Assembly: GCF_016464425.1 (NCBI RefSeq)
Contig: NZ_JADDKQ010000017.1
Location: 1-64,000 of the forward strand
DNA length: 64,000 nucleotides
Direction of reading: 5' to 3'
Source of the DNA: Actinotalea solisilvae
Lineage (GTDB): Bacteria > Actinomycetota > Actinomycetes > Actinomycetales > Cellulomonadaceae
Positions 29,296 to 37,988 of the stretch are shown here, one piece after another. A model generated the notes under the pieces. It was not told the DNA's origin. It ran no database searches and saw only the letters and a list, made by a program, of their open reading frames with translations. A program made the translations under genes and the position numbers. Positions within the stretch are counted from its first letter, which is position 1. Each line of letters begins with the position of its first letter.

Positions 29296-30063
29296 ATGAC
29301 CCACGTTCCCACCGGCGTGCAGCCGGGCTGGTACCCGTGCCCGCAGACGGACGGTCTGCTGCGCTGGCACGACGGGTCCACCTGGACGACGGCGACCACG
29401 CCGACGCCCCCCGCCGCCGCGGCCGAGGCCGACCCCGCGACGGCCTGGGCCCCGGCGGGCGGCCCCGGCCCGCACGCCACGGAGGCGACCGCACCCTCGG
29501 GCTACGCCGCACCCTCGACCACGGCGGCGTCGGGCTACGCGTCGCCCTCGGCCTACGGCGCATCCTCGCCGTACGCCGCGCCGTCGGCCTTCGCCGCTCC
29601 CTCGCCGTACTCCTCCTCGGCCGCTCCCGCGCCCTCGGCCTACGCCGCACCCTCGGCCTACGCCGCACCCTCGCCGTACGCAGCGCCGTCCGCCTACGCC
29701 GGGCAGCCGACCTACGCCGGGCAGCCGGCGTATGCGGCACCCTCCGGGTACGCCGCCGCCACGCCGCGGCAGGGCTGGGCACCCGCGCCCGCCGAGCCCG
29801 CGCACGGGCCGAAGGACACGATCCACTGGCTGCTCCCGGTCGGCCGCTCGGGCGTCTCGATCGCCGCGGGCTACGTGGCGATCGTCGCCCTCGTCTTCTG
29901 GATCCTCGGACCCGTCGCGATCCTGCTGGGCGTGCTCGGGCTCCGGCGCGCCCGGACGGGCGGCCACGGCTCGGGACGCAGCTGGTTCGCCATCGTCGTG
30001 GGCGTGCTCGCGACGATCGGCGCGATCCTCGTGGGCTGGAGCATGCTGCTGCCGGGCGCCTGA
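29296..30063 (+). CDS. DUF2510/DUF4190 membrane protein with Tyr-rich repeats
   Basis: The 255-residue protein starts with a DUF2510 module (PGWYPCPQTDGLLRWHDGSTW). A low-complexity region (about 60-160) follows, made of variants of SAYAAP and SPYAAP plus AGQPTYAGQPAY. Two membrane segments end the protein: GVSIAAGYVAIVALVFWILG and WFAIVVGVLATIGAILVGW, with LGVLGLRRARTGGHGSGRSW between them, as in DUF4190. Proteins of this architecture are common in actinobacteria and have no defined function. It lies divergently from purS. The ATG has AGG immediately before it. Confidence 0.8.
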   Translation: MTHVPTGVQPGWYPCPQTDGLLRWHDGSTWTTATTPTPPAAAAEADPATAWAPAGGPGPHATEATAPSGYAAPSTTAASGYASPSAYGASSPYAAPSAFAAPSPYSSSAAPAPSAYAAPSAYAAPSPYAAPSAYAGQPTYAGQPAYAAPSGYAAATPRQGWAPAPAEPAHGPKDTIHWLLPVGRSGVSIAAGYVAIVALVFWILGPVAILLGVLGLRRARTGGHGSGRSWFAIVVGVLATIGAILVGWSMLLPGA

Positions 30064-30112
30064 CCCCCGATCCGGACCTGCGCCGCCCCGCGCTCCCGGG
30101 CGCTCCCGCCGA

Positions 30113-30241
30113 GGGCCGCCGCCAGTCGTGCGACTCGAGGTGCGATCCCGCCTGCGGCTCCATCTGCATCATGCCGCCGTCGACCACCCACGACGCCCCG
30201 GTGACGTCGCCGGCGTCGGGTCCGCAGACCAGCGGCACCTG
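30113..30241 (-). pseudogene. 3' remnant of an SDR oxidoreductase gene
   Basis: Read on the minus strand, this stretch encodes VCGPDAGDVTGASWVVDGGM and then MQMEPQAGSHLES-HDWRR, which is the conserved C-terminus of glucose-dehydrogenase-like SDR enzymes. The N-terminal Rossmann fold, catalytic Ser/Tyr/Lys and a start codon are absent, and the normal stop after DWRRP has been lost. It lies between the DUF2510 gene and a 13E12 HNH gene that begins only 43 bases beyond its truncated end, so the break was probably caused by arrival or recombination of the 13E12 element. Confidence 0.7.
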
Positions 30242-30283
30242 CTGTCCCGCAGCCGTGTCAGTGGTCGCCCGTAGTGTCCGGGT

Positions 30284-31648
30284 ATGGGCGGATCGCGGGT
30301 GCCGACGGGCACGTGGGGCGACGAGTGGGAGTGGTCGGTGCGCCACCGGCTCGCCGCCGAGCTCGACGCCGCCGCGCCCGGAGTCCCGCTCGTCCAGCAG
30401 CTCCTCGACCTCGAGCCGGCCGACGTCGACGACGCCGCCCTGGTCGAGATGGCCGCGGCGTGGGAGCGGGTCGTCTCGTGGGCCGCGGCGGCGCAGTCGC
30501 GCGTCGTCCAGGAGCTCGCGCGCCGTCGTCCTGCCGGCTCTGACGGCGGCGTCGGGGACGAGCTCGCCGCGCGTCTCCTGCTGACGCGCGCGGCGGCCGA
30601 GGGCAAGGTCGCGCTCGCGGCGGGGCTGGACGTGCTCCCAGAGGTCGCCGACGCGCTCGCCCGGGGTGAGCTCGACGTGCGGCGGGCCGCCGTGCTGGCC
30701 GACGACCTGGCGCACCTCCCCGCCCCGGCGGCGCGAGAGGTGGCCGTCGCGACGCTGCCGGCCGCACGCGAGTGCACGGCACCCCAGCTGCGCCAGCGCC
30801 TGCGCCGCATGGAGATCGTCCGGGACCCCGAGGGCGCCGTGCGGCGCACCGAGCGTGCCCGTGAGCGCCGACGCGTCGAGCTGTCCCCCGCACCCGACTC
30901 CATGGCCTGGCTGAGCGCGTACCTGCCCGCCGATGACGCGGTCGCGATCCACACCGCGCTCACCGCGATGGCCGACCAGCACGCCGACGAGGACGCGCGG
31001 TCGCGCGACGCGCGCCGGGCCGACGCCCTGGTCGACGTCGTGACCCGGTGGCTCGACGCGGGGACGGCGCCCGACGGGACGCCGCTCGTGAGCCGCCAGG
31101 GGCGGCGCCCGCACCTCGTGCTCACGGCGACCGCGCTCGCCGTCGCGGGGCTGAGCGACACGCCGGCGCACCTCGAGGGCTACGGTCCCGTGCCCGCCCA
31201 GCTGGCGCGCCGCATCGCTGCCGGGGCCACGTGGGAGCCGCTGCTCGTCGACGCGCGGACGGGCGCTCCGCTCGCGCGGTCCACCCGGCGCTACGCGCCG
31301 ACCCAGGCGCTGCGGGACGCCGTCGCCCTCCGGGACCGGACCTGCACCTTCCCCGGCTGCCGCATCCCGGCCCGACGGTGCGACGTCGACCACGTCGAGG
31401 CCTTCGACCCGATCGCCGAGCGCGACCAGACGTGCCCCGACAACCTCCACGCCCTGTGCCGGCACCACCACCGCCTCAAGACGCACCAGGACTGGAGCCC
31501 GCTCCGCACACCGGCCGGGCACACCGTGTGGCGCTCACCGGCCGGCCGCACCTATCGACGACCCCCGGAGCACCCGCCGCCGGACCGGCCCCCTCCCCTG
31601 CCGCTGCCCGACGGCGTCCACGTCGACTTCGTGCCGCCGCCGTTCTAG
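30284..31648 (+). CDS. DUF222 / HNH endonuclease protein (13E12 repeat family), second copy
   Basis: The 454-residue protein has the DUF222 helical region (about residues 20-290) and a C-terminal HNH domain, with CTFPGCRIPARRCDVDHVEAF and DNLHALCRHHHRLKTHQDW holding the metal and catalytic residues. It is only distantly similar to the copy at 10.8 kb and has no LexA box upstream. A broken SDR gene lies just before its start and 13-bp tandem repeats lie after its stop, consistent with a recombination-prone site. A proline-rich tail ends the protein. Confidence 0.9.
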   Translation: MGGSRVPTGTWGDEWEWSVRHRLAAELDAAAPGVPLVQQLLDLEPADVDDAALVEMAAAWERVVSWAAAAQSRVVQELARRRPAGSDGGVGDELAARLLLTRAAAEGKVALAAGLDVLPEVADALARGELDVRRAAVLADDLAHLPAPAAREVAVATLPAARECTAPQLRQRLRRMEIVRDPEGAVRRTERARERRRVELSPAPDSMAWLSAYLPADDAVAIHTALTAMADQHADEDARSRDARRADALVDVVTRWLDAGTAPDGTPLVSRQGRRPHLVLTATALAVAGLSDTPAHLEGYGPVPAQLARRIAAGATWEPLLVDARTGAPLARSTRRYAPTQALRDAVALRDRTCTFPGCRIPARRCDVDHVEAFDPIAERDQTCPDNLHALCRHHHRLKTHQDWSPLRTPAGHTVWRSPAGRTYRRPPEHPPPDRPPPLPLPDGVHVDFVPPPF

Positions 31649-31732
31649 CGACGCCCGTCCGGCGGCCGCGGTCGCACATCGCCGCGCCGCCGTGGCGGCT
31701 CACCGCTACGCGAGCGCCAGCCGCCCGCCGCG

Positions 31733-31797
31733 CATCCACGCCGTGCGTCCACGCCGTGCGTCCACGCGGTGCATCCACGCCGTGCGTCCAGGTCGGG
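31733..31797. repeat. 13-bp tandem repeat, five units
   Basis: Units close to CATCCACGCCGTG / CGTCCACGCCGTG repeat with an exact 13-bp period at 31733, 31746, 31759 and 31772, with a degenerate fifth unit at 31785. They occupy the 186-bp gap between the convergent 13E12 and alcohol dehydrogenase genes. No ORF crosses them convincingly. Confidence 0.8.
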
Positions 31798-31834
31798 CAT
31801 CCGCCGTCGTGCGTGAGGACCGGGCGGCGCGTCC

Positions 31835-33088
31835 CTAGGGCACGACGACGGTCATGCCCGGGCCGAGCGCGCCCCGGCCCATCTCGGCGAGCGCGGCGCC
31901 CGCGTCGTCGAGGCCGATCGTGCGCGCGACGAGGCGGTCGGGCGTGAGCACGCCCGACGCCACCCTGGCGAGCATCGAGGCGTACTCGTGGGCCGCCATG
32001 CCGTGGCTGCCGTAGAGCTCGAGCTCCCACGCGACGACGCGGTCCATCGGGAGCGCGCTCCACGCGTCGCCCACGAGGAGGAGCCCGACCTGGACGTGCC
32101 GCCCTCGCCGGCGGAGCCCGAGCACCGACGCCGCGGCGGCGACCGGGTCACCGAGCGCGTCGAGCGACACGTGCGCACCGCCGCCCGTGACCTCGGCGAC
32201 GCGCGCCCCGACGGCGGCGGCACGGTCGCGCGCGTCGTCCCGGTGGCGTGACCGACGCGCGCGCGGCGCCGGGACGTCATCATCGGCGCTCGGACCAGCG
32301 ACCTCGGCGGGTGTGGAGACGCTCGGACCAGCGACTTCGGCGGGTGTGGTAACGCTCGGACCAGCGACCTCGGCGGGTGTGGAAACGCTCGGACCAGCGA
32401 CCTCGGCGCGGCTGGCCGGACGCGAACCAGCGACCTCGGCGGGGTCGAGGGCGACCTCGGCGCCCAGGTCGAGCGCGGCCGCCCTCGCCGCGGCGGAGAC
32501 GTCGAGCGCGACGACGCGCGCGCCGGCCGCGACCGCGATCATCACGGCCGACAGCCCGACCCCGCCGCACCCGTGCACCGCGACCCACTGGCCCGGTCGG
32601 ACCCGTCCGTGCACCTCCACGGCGCGGTACGCGGTGGCGAAGCGGCAGCCGAGGGACGCCGCGGTCACCGCGCTCATCCCGTCGGGCAGGCGCACGAGGT
32701 TGACGTCGGCGTGGTCGATCGCGACCCGCTCGGCGAACGAGCCCCAGTGCGTGAACCCCGGCTGGGTCTGGCGCTCGCACACCTGGTGCTCGCCCGCGAG
32801 GCACGCGGCGCACTCGCCGCACGCGCACACGAACGGCACGGTGACCCGGTCCCCCACCCGCCACGCGCGCACGGCCGGGCCGACGGCGACGACGGTCCCC
32901 GCGAGCTCGTGGCCCGGCACGTGCGGGAGCGCGATCCCGTCGTCGTGGCCCTGCCAGCCGTGCCAGTCGCTCCGGCACACGCCGGTCGCCTCGACCCGGA
33001 TCACCGCGCCGGACATCGGGCACGCGGGCTCGCGCACGTCGCGCACCACGAGCGGGCCACCCGACCGCTCGAACACCACGGCCCGCAT
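31835..33088 (-). CDS. Zinc-dependent alcohol dehydrogenase with in-frame minisatellite insert
   Basis: The 417-residue medium-chain dehydrogenase oxidises an alcohol with NAD(P). The catalytic zinc ligands are in GVCRSDWHGW and PGHELAG, and the structural zinc site is CACGECAACLAGEHQVC. The cofactor loop is GCGGVGLSAVM near residue 172. After EVALDPAEVAG (about residue 218) the Rossmann domain is interrupted by roughly 65 extra residues: repeats of AEVAGPSVSTP, then an Arg/Asp-rich stretch, before VGARVAEVTGGGAHVSLDAL resumes the normal fold. Ordinary family members are about 345 residues. The insert falls in a surface loop of the nucleotide-binding domain, so activity may survive. An ATG start is used; it follows the amidohydrolase gene on the same strand. 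Confidence 0.88.
   Translation of the reverse strand: MRAVVFERSGGPLVVRDVREPACPMSGAVIRVEATGVCRSDWHGWQGHDDGIALPHVPGHELAGTVVAVGPAVRAWRVGDRVTVPFVCACGECAACLAGEHQVCERQTQPGFTHWGSFAERVAIDHADVNLVRLPDGMSAVTAASLGCRFATAYRAVEVHGRVRPGQWVAVHGCGGVGLSAVMIAVAAGARVVALDVSAAARAAALDLGAEVALDPAEVAGSRPASRAEVAGPSVSTPAEVAGPSVTTPAEVAGPSVSTPAEVAGPSADDDVPAPRARRSRHRDDARDRAAAVGARVAEVTGGGAHVSLDALGDPVAAAASVLGLRRRGRHVQVGLLLVGDAWSALPMDRVVAWELELYGSHGMAAHEYASMLARVASGVLTPDRLVARTIGLDDAGAALAEMGRGALGPGMTVVVP
32294..32444 (-). repeat. 33-bp coding tandem repeat inside the alcohol dehydrogenase gene
   Basis: Units beginning ACCAGCGAC (plus strand) start at 32294, 32327, 32360, 32393 and 32426, an exact 33-bp period that preserves frame. 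The first three are nearly identical at DNA level, the fourth has diverged and the fifth is partial. Near-identity including silent positions indicates recent expansion. Confidence 0.9.
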
Positions 33089-33172
33089 CAGCGCGCACCT
33101 CCCGCGGACGGCGCCGCGCCGCGCGGCAGGACGACGGTCGGCGTCCGGCGGGCCGCCACCGCGAGGCGAGGC

Positions 33173-34804
33173 TCAGAGCGCACGGTGGGTCCACCGTCCC
33201 GCCAGCAGGGTCCCGGCGACCGGCATCGCCCGCAGGGCGTCGCCCCGCGTCGCGAGGGGGTCGGCGTCGAGCACCGCGAGGTCGGCGACCTCGCCCACCG
33301 CGACCCTCGAGCGCACCGACGCGGCGAGCGCGACGTCCGCGGCGAGCCGCTGCTCGGGGTGCCACGGCTCGCGCCCGTCACGCGCGCGGTCGACCGCGGC
33401 GCCGATCGCGGACCACGGGTCGAGCGGCGCGACCGGGGCGTCCGAGCCGAGGGTCAGGCGCACCCCGGCGGCGTGCAGCGCGCGCAGCGGGAACGCCCGC
33501 GCCGTCCGCCCCGCCCAGTGGCGGTCGGCGACGTCACGGTCGTCCATCGCGTGCTCGGGCTGCACGCTGGCGACGACTCCGAGCAGCGCGAGCCGCGCGA
33601 CGTCGTCCGTCGCGAGCAGCTGCGCGTGCTCGACGCTCCCGGACGCACCCGTCGCGGCGAACGCGTCGAGCGCGAGCGCGTTGGCGCGGTCGCCGATCGC
33701 GTGGATGGCGCAGGCGAGGCCGGCGGCCGTCGCGCGTGCCATGAGCGGGCGCAGCTCCTCGGGCGGCACCGACAGCGTCCCGTGCGAGTCCGGGCCGGAG
33801 AGGCCCGGGTACGGGTCGTGGCAGTACGCGGTGCGCGTGTTGAGCGAGCCGTCGCTGATGACCTTGAGCGGTCCCATCGTGAGGAGGTCGGCGAGGCGGT
33901 CGCCGGTGCGCAGGCCGCGCGCGACGACGTCGTCCAGCCCCGCGGCCCACACCGAGGCCACGACGCGCAGGTCGGCGTGCCCGGACGCGACGCGCCGCTC
34001 CCACGCCGGCACGGCGCCGGCCATCTCGAAGTCCACGACGCCGACGACGCCGCGCCGGGCGGCCGCGCGCGCCGCGTCCTGCACCCAGCCGTCCACGACG
34101 TCCGGCCCCGCGTCGTCCAGGCGGTCGAGAACGGGGAACCACGGGTGCTCGCGCAGCAGGCCGGTGCCGTCGCGGCCGACCACGCCAGCGAGCCCGTGCA
34201 CCTCGGCCGCGCGCGTGCTGAGCCAGCCGCAGTGCAGGTCGCCGCTGATGAGCACCACGGGCACGTCCGGGTGCCCGGCGGCCGCCGCCGCGTCGTCGAG
34301 CAGGGCCGACGTCGGGAGGTCGGGCCACAGCCCGTCCCGGAACCCGAGCCCGACGAGCGCGGTGCCGGGCGGCGGGGCGGCGGTCCGCAGGCGCTCGCGC
34401 ACCAGCGCGGCCGCCTCCGCGGCCGACGACGCCCCCGAGACGTCGAGCCGCTGCCGCGCGAGCGCCCACTGCTCCATGTGCGTGTGCGCGTCCCAGAGGC
34501 CGGGCGCGAGCCAGCGGCCGTCGAGGTCGACGGTCTCGAGCGCGGCGCGCGCGCCCGCCCCGAGGTCGGCGAGCGCGGCGCGGGCCGCGTCACCCGTCGC
34601 GACGACGACGCCGTCGACGACGAGCACGTCCTGCGGCGCGTCCTGCCGCGCGTCCGGTGTCCCGGCGTGCGCGCCCGCGGGCGTCGTGCCCGACACGGGG
34701 TCCGGCGACGTGGCGAGGCGCACGGAGGGCACGACGTCGACGACGCGTGCGCCGCGCAGCAGGAGCGGTCCGGCGGTGGGCTGGTGAGGGTCGGCCGCGT
34801 GCAC
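33173..34804 (-). CDS. YtcJ-like amidohydrolase family 3 enzyme
   Basis: The 543-residue protein is a metal-dependent amidohydrolase of the YtcJ/N-substituted formamide deformylase group. LAPGLWDAHTHMEQW supplies the HxH metal ligands. ISDGSLNTRTAY, AIHAIGDRANALALDAF, VEHAQLL, SVQPEHAMDD and LGSDAPVAPLDPW are all family hallmarks. The GTG start has GGGAGGA 7 bases upstream. The N-terminus has a linker (about residues 27-52) longer than usual. The substrate is unknown; the adjacent alcohol dehydrogenase 84 bp downstream might act with it. Confidence 0.9.
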   Translation of the reverse strand: MHAADPHQPTAGPLLLRGARVVDVVPSVRLATSPDPVSGTTPAGAHAGTPDARQDAPQDVLVVDGVVVATGDAARAALADLGAGARAALETVDLDGRWLAPGLWDAHTHMEQWALARQRLDVSGASSAAEAAALVRERLRTAAPPPGTALVGLGFRDGLWPDLPTSALLDDAAAAAGHPDVPVVLISGDLHCGWLSTRAAEVHGLAGVVGRDGTGLLREHPWFPVLDRLDDAGPDVVDGWVQDAARAAARRGVVGVVDFEMAGAVPAWERRVASGHADLRVVASVWAAGLDDVVARGLRTGDRLADLLTMGPLKVISDGSLNTRTAYCHDPYPGLSGPDSHGTLSVPPEELRPLMARATAAGLACAIHAIGDRANALALDAFAATGASGSVEHAQLLATDDVARLALLGVVASVQPEHAMDDRDVADRHWAGRTARAFPLRALHAAGVRLTLGSDAPVAPLDPWSAIGAAVDRARDGREPWHPEQRLAADVALAASVRSRVAVGEVADLAVLDADPLATRGDALRAMPVAGTLLAGRWTHRAL

Positions 34805-34926
34805 GGCCCCATCCTCCCAGGGGACGGCCGCGGCGATGACCCGCCGACGGCGCCCCGGGATGAGCGACCGCGCCACGGCACCCGGCGCCCCGGCGCCCCG
34901 GCGCCCCGGTGAGGATCCAGCCCCGC

Positions 34927-35811
34927 TCAGCGGCGGCGCACGGCTCGCACCTCGGGGACCACGAGGGGTGTGCCGCTCGCCGGGTCGGGCACCACACGGC
35001 ACGCCAGACCGAAGACGTCCTCGACGAGCCGCGCCGTGACGACGTCGCCGGGCGCGCCCCGGGCCGCGACGGCGCCGTCCTTCATCACGACGAGGTGCGT
35101 GGCGTAGCGCGCCGCCTGGTTGAGGTCGTGCAGCACGGCGACGAGCGTGCGTCCCTGCTCGTGCAGGCCGGCGCACAGGTCGAGGACCTCGTACTGGTGC
35201 GCGATGTCGAGGAAGGTCGTGGGTTCGTCGAGCAGCAGCACGGGCGTCTCCTGCGCGAGCACGAGCGCGAGCCACACGCGCTGCCGCTGCCCGCCCGAGA
35301 GCTCGTCGACGGCCCGGTCCGCGAGGTCCGTCACGTGGGTGAGCGCCATGGCGTGCGCGACGGCGCCCTCGTCGGCCGCCGACCACTGCCGCAGCAGGCC
35401 CTGGTGCGGGTAGCGCCCTCGCGAGACCAGGTCGGCGACGGTGATGCCCTCGGGGGCGACGGCGCTCTGCGGGAGCAGCCCGACGCGGCGCGCGACCTCC
35501 CTGGTCGGCAGCGTGTGGACGGCGCGGCCGTCGAGCAGCACCGCGCCCGAGCGCGGCGTGAGCAGCCGGGCGAGGCCGCGCAGGAGCGTCGACTTGCCGC
35601 ACGCGTTGGGCCCGACGACGACCGTGAAGGAGCCGTCCGGGACGTCGAGCGACAGGCCCTCGACGACGACGCGCTGGTCGTAGGCGAGCGTCACGTGGTC
35701 GGCCGCGAGGTGCGGCGGTCGCCCCCGTGGCGCGTCGTCGTGGGGCGCGTCCTGGTGGGGCGCGTCGTCGTGGGGCGCGTCGTCGCTCGGCGTGCCGTGC
35801 GGCTCGGTCAC
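34927..35811 (-). CDS. Siderophore ABC transporter ATP-binding protein
   Basis: The 294-residue ATPase energises siderophore import. Walker A is GPNACGKST, the signature is LSGGQRQRVWLAL, Walker B is VLLLDEPTTFLD, and the His switch is VLHDLNQAARY. The extra N-terminus repeats DDAPHDDAPHQDAPH, a 15-bp coding repeat rich in Asp and His, before the family starts at HVTLAYDQRVV. The GTG start overlaps the permease stop by 4 bp. It is the last gene of the operon that runs from 40.2 kb, and with the two permeases and the binding protein forms an FepBDGC-type importer. Confidence 0.93.
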   Translation of the reverse strand: MTEPHGTPSDDAPHDDAPHQDAPHDDAPRGRPPHLAADHVTLAYDQRVVVEGLSLDVPDGSFTVVVGPNACGKSTLLRGLARLLTPRSGAVLLDGRAVHTLPTREVARRVGLLPQSAVAPEGITVADLVSRGRYPHQGLLRQWSAADEGAVAHAMALTHVTDLADRAVDELSGGQRQRVWLALVLAQETPVLLLDEPTTFLDIAHQYEVLDLCAGLHEQGRTLVAVLHDLNQAARYATHLVVMKDGAVAARGAPGDVVTARLVEDVFGLACRVVPDPASGTPLVVPEVRAVRRR

Positions 35812-36869
35812 GAGCGCCGTCCTTCCCGGGTGAGCAGCCACGCGAGGTACACCCCGCCGACGACGCCCGTCGCGACCCCCACGGGCAGCGGCACGGGCAG
35901 CGCCCGCTGCGCGACGACGTCGGCCGCGACGAGCAGGACGGCCCCGGCGAGCGCGGAGGGGACGAGCCCCAGGACGGCGCCGCGCGCGAGGCGCCGCGCG
36001 ACCTGGGGCGCGACGAGCGCGATGAACGGTACCGGCCCCGCCACGGCGACCCCGACCGCGCACAGCGCGACCCCGAGCGCCACGAGCAGCAGCTGCGCCC
36101 GTCGCACGGGGAGGCCGAGCGCGGCCGCCGCGTCCTCGCCCAGCTCGATCACGCGCATCCAGCGCGACGCCACGACCGCGACCGGCGTGAGCACGAGGAG
36201 CACGGCCCCGACGAGGACCACGTGGTCCCACGAGCGCGCGTTCAGGGACCCGACGAGCCACGCCGACGCGACCTGCGCCTGCGTCAGCTCGGCGCGCGTG
36301 AGCAGCCACCACGTCACGGCGTTGAGCATCGCGCCGACGCCGATCCCCACGAGGACGAGGCGCGTGCCGAGCAGCCCGCGCCGGAACGCGGCGAGGTAGA
36401 CGAGCACCGCGGTGAGCACGCCTCCCGCGAGCGCGGAGCCCAGGAGCGTCGCACCCGTGGCGCCCGCGAGCACGATGCCCGCGACGGCACCCGCCGACGC
36501 GCCCTGCGTGAAGCCGATGAGCTCGGGGCTGCCCAGCGGGTTGCGCACGACGGTCTGGAACAGCGCGCCGCTCGCCCCGAGCGCGGCGCCGACGGCCACG
36601 GCGGCCAGCGCGCGCGGCAGGCGCAGGGTCACGACGAGGAACCGCGTCCCCTCGTCGCCGCCCCCGAGCAGCGCACGCACGACGTCGCCCGGTGCGAGCG
36701 GGCGGTCCCCCGCGGACACGGCGACGACGACGAGCACGGCCGCGACGACGACGAGCGCGGCGCACACCAGCGCGGCGCGCGGCTGCCAGCGCGCCGAGAG
36801 CCCGCCGACGCGCAGCACGCGTCCGGGCACGGACGGGCCACCGGCCCGGGCGACGGGTGGCGCGCTCAC
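35808..36869 (-). CDS. FecCD-family siderophore permease (second)
   Basis: The 353-residue integral membrane protein is one half of the inner-membrane channel. VTLRLPRALAAVAVGAALG, FQTVVRNPLGSPELIGFTQG and the C-terminal GPVPFIALVAPQVARRLARG are the usual FecCD landmarks, and about ten hydrophobic segments can be seen. The GTG start overlaps the stop of the first permease gene and its own stop overlaps the ATPase start, so all three are translationally coupled. Confidence 0.93.
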   Translation of the reverse strand: MSAPPVARAGGPSVPGRVLRVGGLSARWQPRAALVCAALVVVAAVLVVVAVSAGDRPLAPGDVVRALLGGGDEGTRFLVVTLRLPRALAAVAVGAALGASGALFQTVVRNPLGSPELIGFTQGASAGAVAGIVLAGATGATLLGSALAGGVLTAVLVYLAAFRRGLLGTRLVLVGIGVGAMLNAVTWWLLTRAELTQAQVASAWLVGSLNARSWDHVVLVGAVLLVLTPVAVVASRWMRVIELGEDAAAALGLPVRRAQLLLVALGVALCAVGVAVAGPVPFIALVAPQVARRLARGAVLGLVPSALAGAVLLVAADVVAQRALPVPLPVGVATGVVGGVYLAWLLTREGRRS

Positions 36870-37918
36870 AGCGCCACGACCTTGCGCCGGCCCGCGAGCG
36901 CGACCAGCACCGGCGCCCCGAGGAAGGCCGTGACGACGCCGACCTGGATCTCGGCGGGCGCCGCGACGACCCGGCCGAGCACGTCGGCGAGCAGGAGGAG
37001 CACGGGCGCCGCGAGCGTCGAGAGCGGCAGCACCCAGCGGTCGTCCGGGCCGGTGAGGGCGCGCACCGCGTGCGGCACGGCGAGCCCCACGAACGCGAGC
37101 GGCCCGACGGCGGCCGTCGCCGCGCCGCAGAGCAGCGTGACCACGACGCCCGTGACGGCGCGCACCACGCCGGGGCGCAGGCCGAGCGCGCGGCCCGTGT
37201 CCTCGCCGAGCGCCATCGCGTTGAGCGGCGCCGCGAGCAACAGCCCGACGACGACGCCCGCGACGAGGAAGGGCAGCACGCGGGCCAGCACGTCGAGGTC
37301 GCGCCCGGACAGGCTGCCGACGGCCCAGAAGCGGTAGAGGTCGAGCGCCTGGCGGTCGACGAACGTCATGGTCCACACCGCGGCCATGAGCACGGCCGTG
37401 ATCGCCGCACCCGCGAGCGCCAGCCGCACCGGCGTCCCGGACGCCGCACGCCCGCCCGTGCGCGCCCCGACGAGGTAGACGAGCGCGGCGGCGCCGCCCG
37501 CACCGGCGAACGCGAGCCACACGTACTCGCCGACGGTCGTCAGCCCCAGCAGGCTGATCCCTCCGACGACGGCGGCGGCGGCACCCGCGTTGACGCCCAG
37601 CAGCCCCGGCTCCGCGAGCGGGTTGCGCGTCAGCGACTGCATGAGCGCGCCCGCGAGGCCGAGCGCCGCCCCCGCCGCGATGCCGAGCAGCGTCCGTGGC
37701 ACACGGACCTCCTGCACGATCGCGGCGTCGCTCGACCCGTCGGGTGCCACGAGGTGCCGCCAGACGTCGTCGAGCGGGATGCCGCGCGCGCCCACGGCGA
37801 TGCTGAGCACGACGGCGACCGCGAGCAGCGCCAGCGCCCCGAGCACGACGAGGGCCCGGCGCGCGGTCGGGTGCGCCGCGCGCGTCGGGCCGACGGGCCG
37901 CAGTCGGACCGTCGTCAT
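36866..37918 (-). CDS. FecCD-family siderophore permease (first)
   Basis: The 350-residue protein has about ten membrane segments and FecCD motifs: VRVPRTLLGIAAGAALGLAG, MQSLTRNPLAEPGLLGVNAG and GPLAFVGLAVPHAVRALTG. It pairs with the downstream permease as a heterodimeric channel for ferric siderophores. The ATG start lies 70 bp after the binding-protein stop. Confidence 0.93.
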   Translation of the reverse strand: MTTVRLRPVGPTRAAHPTARRALVVLGALALLAVAVVLSIAVGARGIPLDDVWRHLVAPDGSSDAAIVQEVRVPRTLLGIAAGAALGLAGALMQSLTRNPLAEPGLLGVNAGAAAAVVGGISLLGLTTVGEYVWLAFAGAGGAAALVYLVGARTGGRAASGTPVRLALAGAAITAVLMAAVWTMTFVDRQALDLYRFWAVGSLSGRDLDVLARVLPFLVAGVVVGLLLAAPLNAMALGEDTGRALGLRPGVVRAVTGVVVTLLCGAATAAVGPLAFVGLAVPHAVRALTGPDDRWVLPLSTLAAPVLLLLADVLGRVVAAPAEIQVGVVTAFLGAPVLVALAGRRKVVAL

Positions 37919-37988
37919 GGGTGGGCCGCCGTCACGGGAGCGATCCTGGTGCGCCGCGCGCCGCCGCGTCGGGTGCCGTCCCGCCTCG

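Noticed and set aside
32294-32444. CRISPR-like array
   Set aside because: The 33-bp units are contiguous, with no spacers, and are translated in frame within a dehydrogenase gene. No cas gene is present.
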